Positions 1-6,328 of a stretch of DNA of 7,764 nt are shown here, one piece after another; position 1 is the first letter of the stretch; each line of letters opens with the position of its first letter. Both the position numbers and the translations under genes were made by a program. Source of the stretch: Planctomycetota bacterium. GTDB taxonomy: Bacteria > Planctomycetota > Phycisphaerae > Sedimentisphaerales > Anaerobacaceae. The DNA lies in NCBI GenBank assembly GCA_017885385.1, contig JAFNGF010000165.1, positions 8,896 through 16,659 of the forward strand, read 5' to 3'. A model generated the notes under the pieces. The model saw only the letters and a list, made by a program, of their open reading frames with translations. It had not been told where the DNA came from and ran no database searches.

Positions 1-672
1 GCGATTCTCATTTTGACCACACGGGTCATTCCAAAGATAGGCGAGCAGATTGCCAGGACCGGGCAGCAACTGCCCTGGATCACCAGAGTATTGATGGGCG
101 TCGGCCACGTATTGACCACGTGGCGGCTGTTCGTGGTCGTCGCCGTAGTATTCGCAGCAGTTTGGCTGCTGCGGCGGTTTATCAAAACGCAGCGCGGCGC
201 ATATTTGCGCGACAGATTTCTGCTGTCGCTGCCGTTATTTGGCCCGCTTATAAAACAGCGGGTGGTTTCGCGTTTTGCCTCGACTCTCTCGACACTTCTG
301 AGCAACGGCTTGTCGATGGCTGAATCTCTTCGAGTTGTCGCTGAAGTCACCGGCAACAGCCTTATGAAAAGAGCAATTCAGCAGGCGAGGGAGAGAATTC
401 TGGCAGGCGCCGACATCGCCACGCCGCTGCGAGATAGCGGTGTTATTGACCCTGCCATCGCCCACATGGTCGCCGTCGGAGAAAAAAGCGGCGAGCTTGA
501 GATGATGCTCAAAAATATCAGCGAAAACCTCGAGGCCTCGACAGACGTAGTTATTGAGCGGCTTGGTGCCGCAGTTGAACCGCTTATTATATTAGTAATG
601 GCCGCAATAATAGGTATAATCGCATACGCAACGATACTGCCGATTCTGGAGGTCTCAGCGGGAAAATTTTAG
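1..672 (+). CDS. gspF: Type II secretion inner-membrane platform protein GspF, C-terminal half (5' end outside window)
   Basis: This is the polytopic inner-membrane platform protein of the T2SS, which contacts the GspE ATPase and GspL. The frame is open from base 1, so the gene starts upstream; the TTG at 13 is not a real start. The visible 223 residues match the second T2SSF domain. They include a 'TTRVIPKIGEQIARTGQQLP' stretch typical of the loop between the two domains. A membrane helix lies at about residues 41-57. The 'RFASTLSTLLSNGLSMAESL' helix pair follows, then the conserved GEKSGELEMML motif at 160-170. The final membrane helix is at about 194-215, close to the C-terminus. Full-length GspF is about 400 residues, so roughly half is present. 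It heads the visible gsp cluster, and gspE is expected just upstream. The alternative PilC (type IV pilus) is disfavoured because a full set of G-H-I-J-K-L-M genes follows. Confidence 0.93.
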   Translation, partial: AILILTTRVIPKIGEQIARTGQQLPWITRVLMGVGHVLTTWRLFVVVAVVFAAVWLLRRFIKTQRGAYLRDRFLLSLPLFGPLIKQRVVSRFASTLSTLLSNGLSMAESLRVVAEVTGNSLMKRAIQQARERILAGADIATPLRDSGVIDPAIAHMVAVGEKSGELEMMLKNISENLEASTDVVIERLGAAVEPLIILVMAAIIGIIAYATILPILEVSAGKF

Positions 673-686
673 CCGGCAGAAAGAAT

Positions 687-754
687 GTCATTCCTGCGCA
701 AGCAGGAATCCATAAAAACGAAAGGATGTAGATTCCCGCTTTCGCGGGAATGAC
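687..754. repeat. Pair of inverted REP/dRS3-like palindromes between gspF and gspG
   Basis: Two 20-bp palindromes of the form ATTCC(C/T)-N8-(G/A)GGAAT lie 22 bp apart. The first is at 690-709 and the second at 732-751. Their flanks (GTC before the first, GAC after the second) make the whole 687-754 unit an imperfect inverted repeat, as in REPIN elements. The ATTCCC-N8-GGGAAT pattern is the one described as dRS3 in Neisseria, and similar repeats occur in many genomes. On the minus strand it produces the familiar spurious 'VIPAKAGI' peptide. Lying upstream of the major pseudopilin gene, it could fold as a double hairpin in the polycistronic mRNA and alter segmental stability; that role is inference. 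Confidence 0.85.
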
Positions 755-781
755 AAATTGGTTTAGGAGTTTGGAAAACAG

Positions 782-1225
782 ATGAAAAAAACAAAAGTAG
801 GACAAATCAGATACGGCTTCACCATGATTGAGCTGATGGCGATGCTGATTATCATCGGCTTGCTGGCAACGTTAGTAGTGACAAAAGTGGCGTCCAAGAT
901 AGACCAGGCTCGCGTCACCACCACCAAGGCCAACCTCAAGGCCCTTCACGTGGCGGTCAACCAATTCAAGATGGACACGACCCGATTTCCCACAGAAGAA
1001 GAAGGATTGAAGGCCCTCGTGGAGCAGCCGACCGATGCCGAAAAGTGGGAGCCGGGCGGCTATCTGGAAACCACGCAGGCGCCAAAGGACGGCTGGGGCC
1101 GCGATTTTATCTATCAGCTTTATCCGGAGAGCGGCAAGCCCTTTGTGATTAAGAGCCTTGGTGCGGACGGCCAGGAAGGTGGTGAGGGTTACGATACCGA
1201 TTTGCTCAGCACTGATGCAGAGTGA
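782..1225 (+). CDS. gspG: Type II secretion major pseudopilin GspG
   Basis: This is the major pseudopilin, the repeating subunit of the periplasmic pseudopilus that pushes substrates through the secretin. The 147-residue precursor has a short basic leader (MKKTKVGQIRYG) cut after Gly12. The mature protein begins FTMIELMAMLIIIGLLA with the conserved Glu at +5 and the hydrophobic N-terminal helix. The region 'RFPTEEEGLKALVEQPTDAE' and the C-terminal 'LGADGQEGGEGYDTDL' are hallmarks of GspG; the latter is the calcium-binding loop. Mature length (135) is normal for the family. An AGGAG at 765-769 precedes the ATG, with a slightly long 12-nt spacer. The gene is separated from gspF by the REP-like pair and overlaps gspH by 11 bp. 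Confidence 0.96.
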   Translation: MKKTKVGQIRYGFTMIELMAMLIIIGLLATLVVTKVASKIDQARVTTTKANLKALHVAVNQFKMDTTRFPTEEEGLKALVEQPTDAEKWEPGGYLETTQAPKDGWGRDFIYQLYPESGKPFVIKSLGADGQEGGEGYDTDLLSTDAE

Positions 1226-1805
1226 TTGGCCTGGCGCCGGGGCCTCCAGCGATGACCGATTTGTGCCTCGCCGGCGCCTGTACCGGGCGTTTACGTTTAC
1301 CGAGCTGGTAATCGTGATTGTGATGGTCTCGCTGTTTGCACTCCTGGCCCAGGTGCATCTTTTCGGATTGCTCAGAAAGAACACTTTCAGAGCCCAGGTG
1401 CAGGATTTCGTCTCGACTATGCAAATGGCTGCCAGAGCTGCTGCCGAGAGCGACAGCAGATACGAAGTCATTATTGATTTGACAGAGCAGAGCTATTTGC
1501 TTCGCCAGATTACCTCGCCCGACCTGTCGGTGGTGCTGGAAGAAGAGATTATCACCAGTAACGGTTTTAGTGATAACTGCCGGGTCGCGTATATTGAGTT
1601 CGATGACGGCGACTATACTAACCAGGGCCTGGCTAAATTCCGGGCCGGTCATGCAGGCTGGCATTACGGCGGAAAAATCGTCCTGCTCGACGAAAAGGAG
1701 CACCCGTATTCCGTTGTCGTCAACCGCATCAATAGGACTGTCAGATTAGAAGAAGGTGACGTGCAGCTTCTGACGCCGAAAGGTAAAGATGAATTACCAT
1801 TCTAA
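1215..1805 (+). CDS. gspH: Type II secretion minor pseudopilin GspH-like
   Basis: This minor pseudopilin is expected in the tip or upper part of the pseudopilus. It is 196 residues from the ATG at 1215. The prepilin site is YRA|FTFTELVIVIVMVSLFALLA, with Ala rather than Gly at -1 and Glu at +5. A single hydrophobic helix is followed by a beta-rich C-terminal region of about 140 residues, as in GspH. The start is uncertain. ATG 1215 lies inside the end of gspG, consistent with translational coupling, and gives a 25-residue leader. GTG 1263 is in frame and would give a more typical 9-residue basic leader, VPRRRLYRA. Neither has a clear Shine-Dalgarno. The in-frame TTG at 1158 is deep in gspG and unlikely. 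The call as GspH rests on its position between G and I plus the prepilin signature; the globular part is divergent. Confidence 0.8.
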   Translation: MQSDWPGAGASSDDRFVPRRRLYRAFTFTELVIVIVMVSLFALLAQVHLFGLLRKNTFRAQVQDFVSTMQMAARAAAESDSRYEVIIDLTEQSYLLRQITSPDLSVVLEEEIITSNGFSDNCRVAYIEFDDGDYTNQGLAKFRAGHAGWHYGGKIVLLDEKEHPYSVVVNRINRTVRLEEGDVQLLTPKGKDELPF

Positions 1806-2724
1806 GAACGTATATCGCATATCGTATATCGTATCGCGTGCTGCGTATCGTGGGACGCGGCCCGATGGGCCAGAATCGGACCATTCAGAGAGCCGGCGCA
1901 ATACGCACGACGCACTACGCACGACCAGGAAAGCGTTCAGCCTGGTAGAGGTGATGACTGCCCTATTTATACTGGGTATTCTAAGCTCAAGTGTATTGTT
2001 GGTGATAAGTCGCTGTGTAGCGTCGACGGCAGATTCTGCGCTGCGGATGCACGCCTTTGAAATCGCCCGCGAAAACATGGAGAAACTGCTCGCCGCCGGC
2101 TCGGTCAAAGAGACCGCTGAGTACGGCACAAGCGATGAGTACCCGGAAATCAAATGGCAGACGGTAGTGGAAACATTTTACGAGCCGGTGACCAACCGAA
2201 TGTGGGTAAGGGGCGTTTGCTCGGCCGAATATCAGGATATGCAAGGCCAGGCTCAGACCATTGAGCTGACCCATTGGCTGACCGATGTTACAAAAGACCA
2301 GCTGCTCCAGATTATGAAACAGCAAGAGCAACAAGATCAGCAGTTGCTGGCCGACCAGATTATCGAAACGATCGAGGAAGCCGCCCAGTACGCCGGCGTC
2401 AATGAAGAGACCATCGAGCAATGGCTCAACGACGGCATGCTCACCACCGACAACGGCTCTTTCGTCAAAAACAATCTTGATGTGTATAAGCGCAGCAACG
2501 GCAAACCGACCGACGAGCAGAAGAAACTGCAGGCGGCTTCCGAGGCCGAGCTATTACAGCTAAGCCAGCATATCGGTCCGTCCGGCGGCCAAAAGACGCC
2601 CGACCAGCAGGACTGGCAAAATAAAGTTGACCCGGCAACAGGCTTAACATACGAAGAGCTCGATAAAATGGACTTCAGCCAAATCCTCGAATTGATAAAG
2701 AAGCGGCAGGGAAAAGAGTTTTAA
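1789..2724 (+). CDS. gspI: GspI-like minor pseudopilin with long repeat-derived leader and C-terminal HTH-like extension
   Basis: The product is a minor pseudopilin, normally the partner of GspJ and GspK in the tip complex. At 311 residues it is more than twice the usual GspI length (about 125). The prepilin site is RKA|FSLVEVMTALFILGILSS after residue 49, with Ala at -1 and Glu at +5. Residues 88-165 (HAFEIARENMEKLLAAGSV onward, ending near ELTHWL) fit the GspI globular part. A Gln-rich segment follows at 168-190. An excisionase/MerR-like helix-turn-helix pattern lies at about 192-236, and an acidic, helical tail to 311 includes LTYEELDKMDFSQILEL. ATG 1789 overlaps gspH by 17 bp. It is the only usual start codon (ATG/GTG/TTG) in frame before the cleavage site, which forces a 49-residue leader containing translated heptamer repeats. 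The GspI assignment is firm by position and signature; the function of the extension is unknown. Confidence 0.85.
   Translation: MNYHSKNVYRISYIVSRAAYRGTRPDGPESDHSESRRNTHDALRTTRKAFSLVEVMTALFILGILSSSVLLVISRCVASTADSALRMHAFEIARENMEKLLAAGSVKETAEYGTSDEYPEIKWQTVVETFYEPVTNRMWVRGVCSAEYQDMQGQAQTIELTHWLTDVTKDQLLQIMKQQEQQDQQLLADQIIETIEEAAQYAGVNEETIEQWLNDGMLTTDNGSFVKNNLDVYKRSNGKPTDEQKKLQAASEAELLQLSQHIGPSGGQKTPDQQDWQNKVDPATGLTYEELDKMDFSQILELIKKRQGKEF
1811..1836. repeat. Heptanucleotide tandem repeat (TATATCG type) inside the gspI leader
   Basis: Consecutive 7-mers read TATATCG (1811), CATATCG (1818), TATATCG (1825) and a partial TATCG (1832-1836). They begin just after the gspH stop codon and are translated as part of the gspI leader (around VYRISYIVS). 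Low-complexity heptamers like these resemble the short tandemly repeated repetitive sequences known from cyanobacteria; membership of such a family is not shown here. Confidence 0.75.
1859..1871. repeat. Short perfect inverted repeat in the gspI leader
   Basis: GGCCC-GAT-GGGCC is a 5-bp GC-only stem with a 3-nt loop. It lies between the two heptamer tracts and is translated in the gspI leader. It could form a hairpin in the mRNA between the gspI start codon and the mature coding part. No U-tract follows, so it is not a terminator. Confidence 0.5.
1903..1926. repeat. Second heptanucleotide tandem repeat (ACGCACN type) inside the gspI leader
   Basis: The 7-mers ACGCACG (1903), ACGCACT (1910) and ACGCACG (1917) are followed by ACC. 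The tract ends only a few codons before the prepilin cleavage site and encodes the THDALRTT part of the leader. Its period equals that of the tract at 1811-1836, although the unit sequence differs, suggesting one composite repeat block of about 115 bp. Confidence 0.75.
2362..2496 (+). other. Helix-turn-helix-like domain encoded in the gspI C-terminal extension
   Basis: Residues 192-236 of the GspI-like protein read IETIEEAAQYAGVNEETIEQ, then WLNDGMLTTDNGSFVKNNLD, then VYKRS. This matches the pattern of the HTH_17/excisionase and MerR N-terminal family: 'T-x-E-E-A-A-x-Y-x-G-V', then 'T-I-x-x-W-L-x-D-G-x-L', then a short wing and 'N-L-D-x-Y'. The wing is a few residues shorter than usual. The similarity is by eye only. 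The domain lies after the pseudopilin fold and would be outside the cytoplasm in the assembled system, so DNA regulation of the usual kind is not implied. Confidence 0.6.
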
Positions 2725-2729
2725 TTTCT

Positions 2730-3482
2730 ATGGCGGCAAACAGGCTAAAAAATCTCAACAAAGCCGGCAAAAAATCCACGGCACGACGGGGATTCTCGCT
2801 AGCGGAGGTTCTTGCAGCTCTGATTATAGGGTCTATGGTGCTGGTGGCGGTGCTCGGCATCTATAGCCGGGCCGAGAATTCCGCTGCGGCAGTAACACGT
2901 AAGATTGAAGAGTCCTGTCTGCCGGGCGAAATCCTACAACGCATCGCAGAGGACCTCGACAGAATAATCGCCTCCGACCCCAGCACGAAAATCACTATCG
3001 ACAGCACCCGCTTCGACCAGGGCTATCAGACGGCGCAATTGGCGATCCGAAAAACCTTCTTTGACGGCAAAAATCAAGAGCAGATACTGGAAGAAATCGT
3101 ATGGCAGGCCGGCTACAGCAGCGACGCCAACTGCTTGACCCTGTACCGAAGCCACAGCGGCATTGCATTGGAAGATAAGCTGCTTGAGGAAAAGAGAGAA
3201 AGCTGGGAAAAGGCATATCCCTTCATACCGATTTGTACCGGCCTTACCTTTTTCAAAGTCCAGGTCCCAAGAGGCCAGGACTTTCAGGACCGCTGGACAA
3301 GCCCTGCTCTGCCGCCCGGCATTACGGTGACTATCTCTTTCGGCGAAGCTACACCAACTGTAAGGGGCACGCTGGATGTGCAGGACGAGGCGAAAATCAC
3401 GCGAACAATTGCTATCGATAGAACCAGAAAAATCGGCTTCGAGATCGCGCCGATCGAGGCCGTAGGAAAACAAGGACCATGA
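2730..3482 (+). CDS. gspJ: Type II secretion minor pseudopilin GspJ-like
   Basis: This minor pseudopilin is a partner of GspI and GspK in the pseudopilus tip. The 250-residue precursor has a basic 21-residue leader ending KKSTARRG. Cleavage after Gly21 gives a mature start of FSLAEVLAALIIGSMVLVAVLG with Glu at +5. The large beta-rich C-terminal part (229 mature residues) is longer than typical H and I proteins and agrees with GspJ. It starts 5 bp after gspI, with only a weak purine-rich RBS at about 2712-2717. Its stop codon overlaps the gspK start in an ATGA arrangement. Beyond the N-terminal helix I assign it mainly by order and size. Confidence 0.85.
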   Translation: MAANRLKNLNKAGKKSTARRGFSLAEVLAALIIGSMVLVAVLGIYSRAENSAAAVTRKIEESCLPGEILQRIAEDLDRIIASDPSTKITIDSTRFDQGYQTAQLAIRKTFFDGKNQEQILEEIVWQAGYSSDANCLTLYRSHSGIALEDKLLEEKRESWEKAYPFIPICTGLTFFKVQVPRGQDFQDRWTSPALPPGITVTISFGEATPTVRGTLDVQDEAKITRTIAIDRTRKIGFEIAPIEAVGKQGP

Positions 3483-4783
3483 ACCGTTGCTTTGAACAGT
3501 CAGGAATTTTTGCCGGGAAAAAACACTCAGGCATCGTGCTGCTGGTGACGTTGGTGCTGTTGGTTGTGCTGGCGACACTGGGTTACACTCTAAGCAGCCG
3601 TGTCGCCGCCCAGCGTCATCGCAACCAGTACATCATAGACTACAGCCAAGCCCGCTATGGTTGTGACTCGGCACTGAAGTACGCCCTGGCTACACTGGAG
3701 GATATCAGTCCGCAATTGATTAGCCGTCCGAATGAGCCGGACTTTTCTGATTTATTCGCCCTTAGCCAAGCCGAATACCAGAAACTTTTAGCCCAATGGT
3801 CTATCGAAAAGGCCCTTAACATAGAAGATAGCCTTGCCGGCATCCGCCCGGCCGATGATACGAGCAAACTCGGCGAGCTAAAGGATGTCAACGATTTTAA
3901 GGATGTCAACGATGTGAACGATGTCGGTCTCGGTAAAATGACGGCTGCCAATCTTACCGACGCAAATTCGGTGACGATACCGGGTCCGTATGGTCCTGAG
4001 TGGCCGTATGTGACCCAGCCGGCCGAGTTCGAGATTGGCTCTGCCAAAGTCAGAATTGAAATTGAAGATGAAAATGCAAAATATCCGATCGGCTGGGCAT
4101 TAGTGACCGACAATCAGGTGCAACGCCAGGCACAGGCAGGATTTGAAATCTTTTGTGAATGGATGGGATTCGACCGCAGCGGTATAGATTCGCTAAAAGT
4201 GCAGCTAAAACAAATAGGCGAAATAAAGACGTTCAAACTCGAATTCGAGCCTGCAAAGACAACTGTAAGCATACCCTCAAGAACAAGCAGAGCAACCCGG
4301 ACGGCCAGCAAGACCGTATCTGCCGCCGACCAGACTGCCAGGCAAAATACCGATTTTGCAAGACTTCTTCACAGCTCACTGATTGATCGGGAGATGCTTG
4401 CCAGACCCTACATAGAAGGCAGAGAAGAATCGGCTCTAAAATATATCGGAATGTGGGCATCCAGAACGGTCAACATAAATACCGCCCCCCGCCACGTATT
4501 GGAGGCGGCTTTTGCTTTTGGCAGCCCTTCAGATGCCCCGGCAATCGCCGGAGAAATCATCCGGGCAAGACGCGTGCAGCCATTCACCGATATAGAAAGT
4601 CTGAAGCAATCGCTGCCCAGGTACTCTGATTCAATTAGAAGATGTGAGAAATTTATCACAACCGCCAGCGAGTTTTTTACGATTAAAGTAACAGCGGTCA
4701 GCGGCGTGGCAAAGGCGTCGGCAGTCGCCGCCGTAACGAAAGAGCAGGGAAAACCGAAGGTTGTTGCCGTGATTACCGGCTGA
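3479..4783 (+). CDS. gspK: Type II secretion minor pseudopilin GspK
   Basis: GspK is the large minor pseudopilin thought to cap the pseudopilus tip. The 434-residue precursor has a basic leader ending KKHSG, followed by IVLLVTLVLLVVLATLGYTL. There is no Glu at +5 after Gly18, which is the expected GspK exception. The motif VRIEIEDENAKYPIGWAL (about 190-207) corresponds to the conserved 'I-x-D-E-x-x-K-x-x-I' region. VNINTAPRHVLEAAF (331-345) begins the helix-hairpin-helix-like segment that continues through AGEIIRARRVQPFTDIESLK. The length is above the usual 300-350, partly because of an insert carrying a 9-nt tandem repeat at about residues 135-150. The start codon overlaps the gspJ stop (ATGA), with AGGA-type sequence at 3464-3467. 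Confidence 0.93.
   Translation: MNRCFEQSGIFAGKKHSGIVLLVTLVLLVVLATLGYTLSSRVAAQRHRNQYIIDYSQARYGCDSALKYALATLEDISPQLISRPNEPDFSDLFALSQAEYQKLLAQWSIEKALNIEDSLAGIRPADDTSKLGELKDVNDFKDVNDVNDVGLGKMTAANLTDANSVTIPGPYGPEWPYVTQPAEFEIGSAKVRIEIEDENAKYPIGWALVTDNQVQRQAQAGFEIFCEWMGFDRSGIDSLKVQLKQIGEIKTFKLEFEPAKTTVSIPSRTSRATRTASKTVSAADQTARQNTDFARLLHSSLIDREMLARPYIEGREESALKYIGMWASRTVNINTAPRHVLEAAFAFGSPSDAPAIAGEIIRARRVQPFTDIESLKQSLPRYSDSIRRCEKFITTASEFFTIKVTAVSGVAKASAVAAVTKEQGKPKVVAVITG
3884..3928 (+). repeat. Five-unit 9-nt tandem repeat within gspK
   Basis: The units are GATGTCAAC, GATTTTAAG, GATGTCAAC, GATGTGAAC and GATGTCGGT, each starting with GAT. They encode an Asp/Asn/Val-rich run (DVNDFKDVNDVNDVG). The period is a multiple of three, so copy-number change would keep the frame. 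The run sits in a loop between the N-terminal helix region and the conserved DENAK motif and looks like a low-complexity insertion. Confidence 0.8.
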
Positions 4784-4814
4784 CGGGTTGCCGGCCGGCG
4801 CCCCGCAGCAAGTT

Positions 4815-4845
4815 ATTGGTTACGATTTACCAATCACCATTTGCC
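4815..4845. repeat. Degenerate heptamer tract and inverted repeat in the gspK-gspL gap
   Basis: Three consecutive 7-mers, ATTTACC (4825), AATCACC (4832) and ATTTGCC (4839), occupy the gap just before the gspL ribosome binding site. An overlapping inverted repeat, ATTGGT (4815-4820) with ACCAAT (4829-4834), could form a hairpin with an 8-nt loop. The 7-bp period matches the tracts in the gspI leader. I see no promoter here, so gspL is probably read through from gspK. Confidence 0.55.
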
Positions 4846-4849
4846 GGGC

Positions 4850-4854
4850 AGGAG
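4850..4854 (+). promoter_or_regulatory. Ribosome binding site that fixes the gspL start
   Basis: AGGAG lies 10 nt upstream of ATG 4865. It would sit inside the coding region if translation began at the in-frame TTG 4841, so it supports ATG 4865 as the start and removes eight residues from the longest reading frame. Confidence 0.75.
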
Positions 4855-4864
4855 CTTAGCCGAA

Positions 4865-6313
4865 ATGGAACATCAAAACTATCTGGGAATCTACTTGAGC
4901 AAAGATAAGGCAACTGTGGTTTGTCTCAGTCCAGCCGGCCGAGACAAGAAACTGCACGGCTGCTTTACCATCTCTATCCAAGACAAAGAGCAGCAGAATC
5001 CTCATACCCTGGCAGGTCTTATCGCCCGGGGCTGCGCCGACAGAGCTTTGCAGTTTTCCGAGGCTGCTATCGCTCTGGATTGTGCGCTATTTATGCAGCA
5101 TAATGTGCACAGCGAGCTTAACGACCCAAAACAGATAGCCGCAACTGTAAGGTTTGACGCCGAAGAGGCGCTGGCTATGGATATAACCGACCTTGCAATT
5201 GCCTTTCAGATAACCTCCGGTGCTCAGAAAGGCTCCGAGCTGACCGTATTCACTGCTCAGCGAAAAATACTGTCGGAGCTTCTTAGCTGCCTGCAGAGCA
5301 ATAATATTGACCCTGTTACCATCGAGCCGGACGTCAGCTGTCTGTCCAGATTCATTCGGCAAAATGCGTCTTCGTCGGATTCGCAACAAGGCGGGACCCT
5401 GTTCGGAATTCTTTCCGGCCGGCGAGGCTACTCCATCGCCCCTTCAAAATCGCAAAAAGCAGCAGCGGTGCGAACATTTCTGCTCGGCCCGACACAGGAT
5501 CGAGAGGTCCTATTGGCAAGACAAACGGTGACTACTACCGCTTCGGCTTCAGGCGAGCCAATTCGTTGCCTGAGGGTTTTCGACTCAACCGGCGCCGTAG
5601 ACCACCAGCAGCTTGGAAAGAAGCTGGGCATCGAAGCTGTAGTTATTGACTTGCTCGGCTCCGCTGGAATCCAGCCGCAAGCCCTGGCGGACTGCCCCGA
5701 CCAGGTGGATTTCGCAATTGCCTACGGGGCGGCTTTAGCTCATCTGGAAAGGGCAGAAACAGTAGATTTCCGAAGCGATTTCATGCCCTATCAGGGCAAA
5801 AAACTCCGGCTGCAGAAAACGCTGAAGTACCTGAGTGTATCTGTTACGCTTCTATTGCTTGCCGTCGGCCTGTACGGGCAGGCGGGACTATTCAAGCAAA
5901 ACAAATACCGCAGCCGGCTAAGGAGGAACTTAGAGCGAGAATACGCCGTTGTTATGCTCGGCAAAAAACCGGCAGCCGGAACAAACGTGACAGAAAAACT
6001 CGCCGGCGAAGTCAAACGTATCAGGGACGTCAAGAGCGGCCAATTGAGCATCACGGGCGAAGAATCCATAGCTTTAAAGCTGGCCCTGGTGCTGGAGGCG
6101 TTTAATAAGTGCGCGGCGGAAACCAACCTGAACATCGATGTGCTCACGGTCAGCCTTAGAAATGTTACCATCTCAGGCGATACGTCCGGTCGAGCAAACA
6201 CACTCAAGCTCTTTGAAGCAATCAGGCAAACCAAGCTGGACATTGTAGAACATAGCTACGGACTCAAAGGCGCACGTGATACTTTCAGCGTGACCGTCAA
6301 GCCACAAAGATAG
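4865..6313 (+). CDS. gspL: GspL/PilM-PilN-like T2SS assembly protein
   Basis: This is a bitopic inner-membrane protein that links the cytoplasmic ATPase GspE to GspM and the pseudopilus machinery. The 482 residues run as follows. An actin-like cytoplasmic domain covers about 1-310, beginning YLGIYLSKDKATVVCL, which resembles the first phosphate loop of PilM/GspL. It ends with VDFAIAYGAALAHL (281-294), typical of the last actin-fold helix. One membrane helix lies at about 322-338 (YLSVSVTLLLLAVGLYG). A periplasmic part follows with a coiled segment and a PilN-like ferredoxin fold, NIDVLTVSLRNVTISGDT (423-440). This fused PilM+PilN arrangement is the GspL architecture. The start is ATG 4865 with AGGAG 10 nt upstream. 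The stop is 15 bp before gspM. The length is a little above the usual 400-450. Confidence 0.87.
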   Translation: MEHQNYLGIYLSKDKATVVCLSPAGRDKKLHGCFTISIQDKEQQNPHTLAGLIARGCADRALQFSEAAIALDCALFMQHNVHSELNDPKQIAATVRFDAEEALAMDITDLAIAFQITSGAQKGSELTVFTAQRKILSELLSCLQSNNIDPVTIEPDVSCLSRFIRQNASSSDSQQGGTLFGILSGRRGYSIAPSKSQKAAAVRTFLLGPTQDREVLLARQTVTTTASASGEPIRCLRVFDSTGAVDHQQLGKKLGIEAVVIDLLGSAGIQPQALADCPDQVDFAIAYGAALAHLERAETVDFRSDFMPYQGKKLRLQKTLKYLSVSVTLLLLAVGLYGQAGLFKQNKYRSRLRRNLEREYAVVMLGKKPAAGTNVTEKLAGEVKRIRDVKSGQLSITGEESIALKLALVLEAFNKCAAETNLNIDVLTVSLRNVTISGDTSGRANTLKLFEAIRQTKLDIVEHSYGLKGARDTFSVTVKPQR

Positions 6314-6328
6314 TCGGGAGATCGCATT

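Noticed and set aside
587..805. Minus-strand open frame with VIPAKAGI-type peptides
   Set aside because: This is the well-known artefact of translating REP/dRS3-like palindromes. It also overlaps the end of gspF and the start of gspG.
872..1471. Long minus-strand open frame of 199 codons
   Set aside because: It is antisense to gspG and gspH, which have clear prepilin and calcium-loop signatures. Its peptide shows no recognisable domain.
4790..4799. GCCGGCCGGC palindrome after the gspK stop
   Set aside because: It is self-complementary with no room for a loop and no T-run, so it is probably just GC-rich gap sequence.
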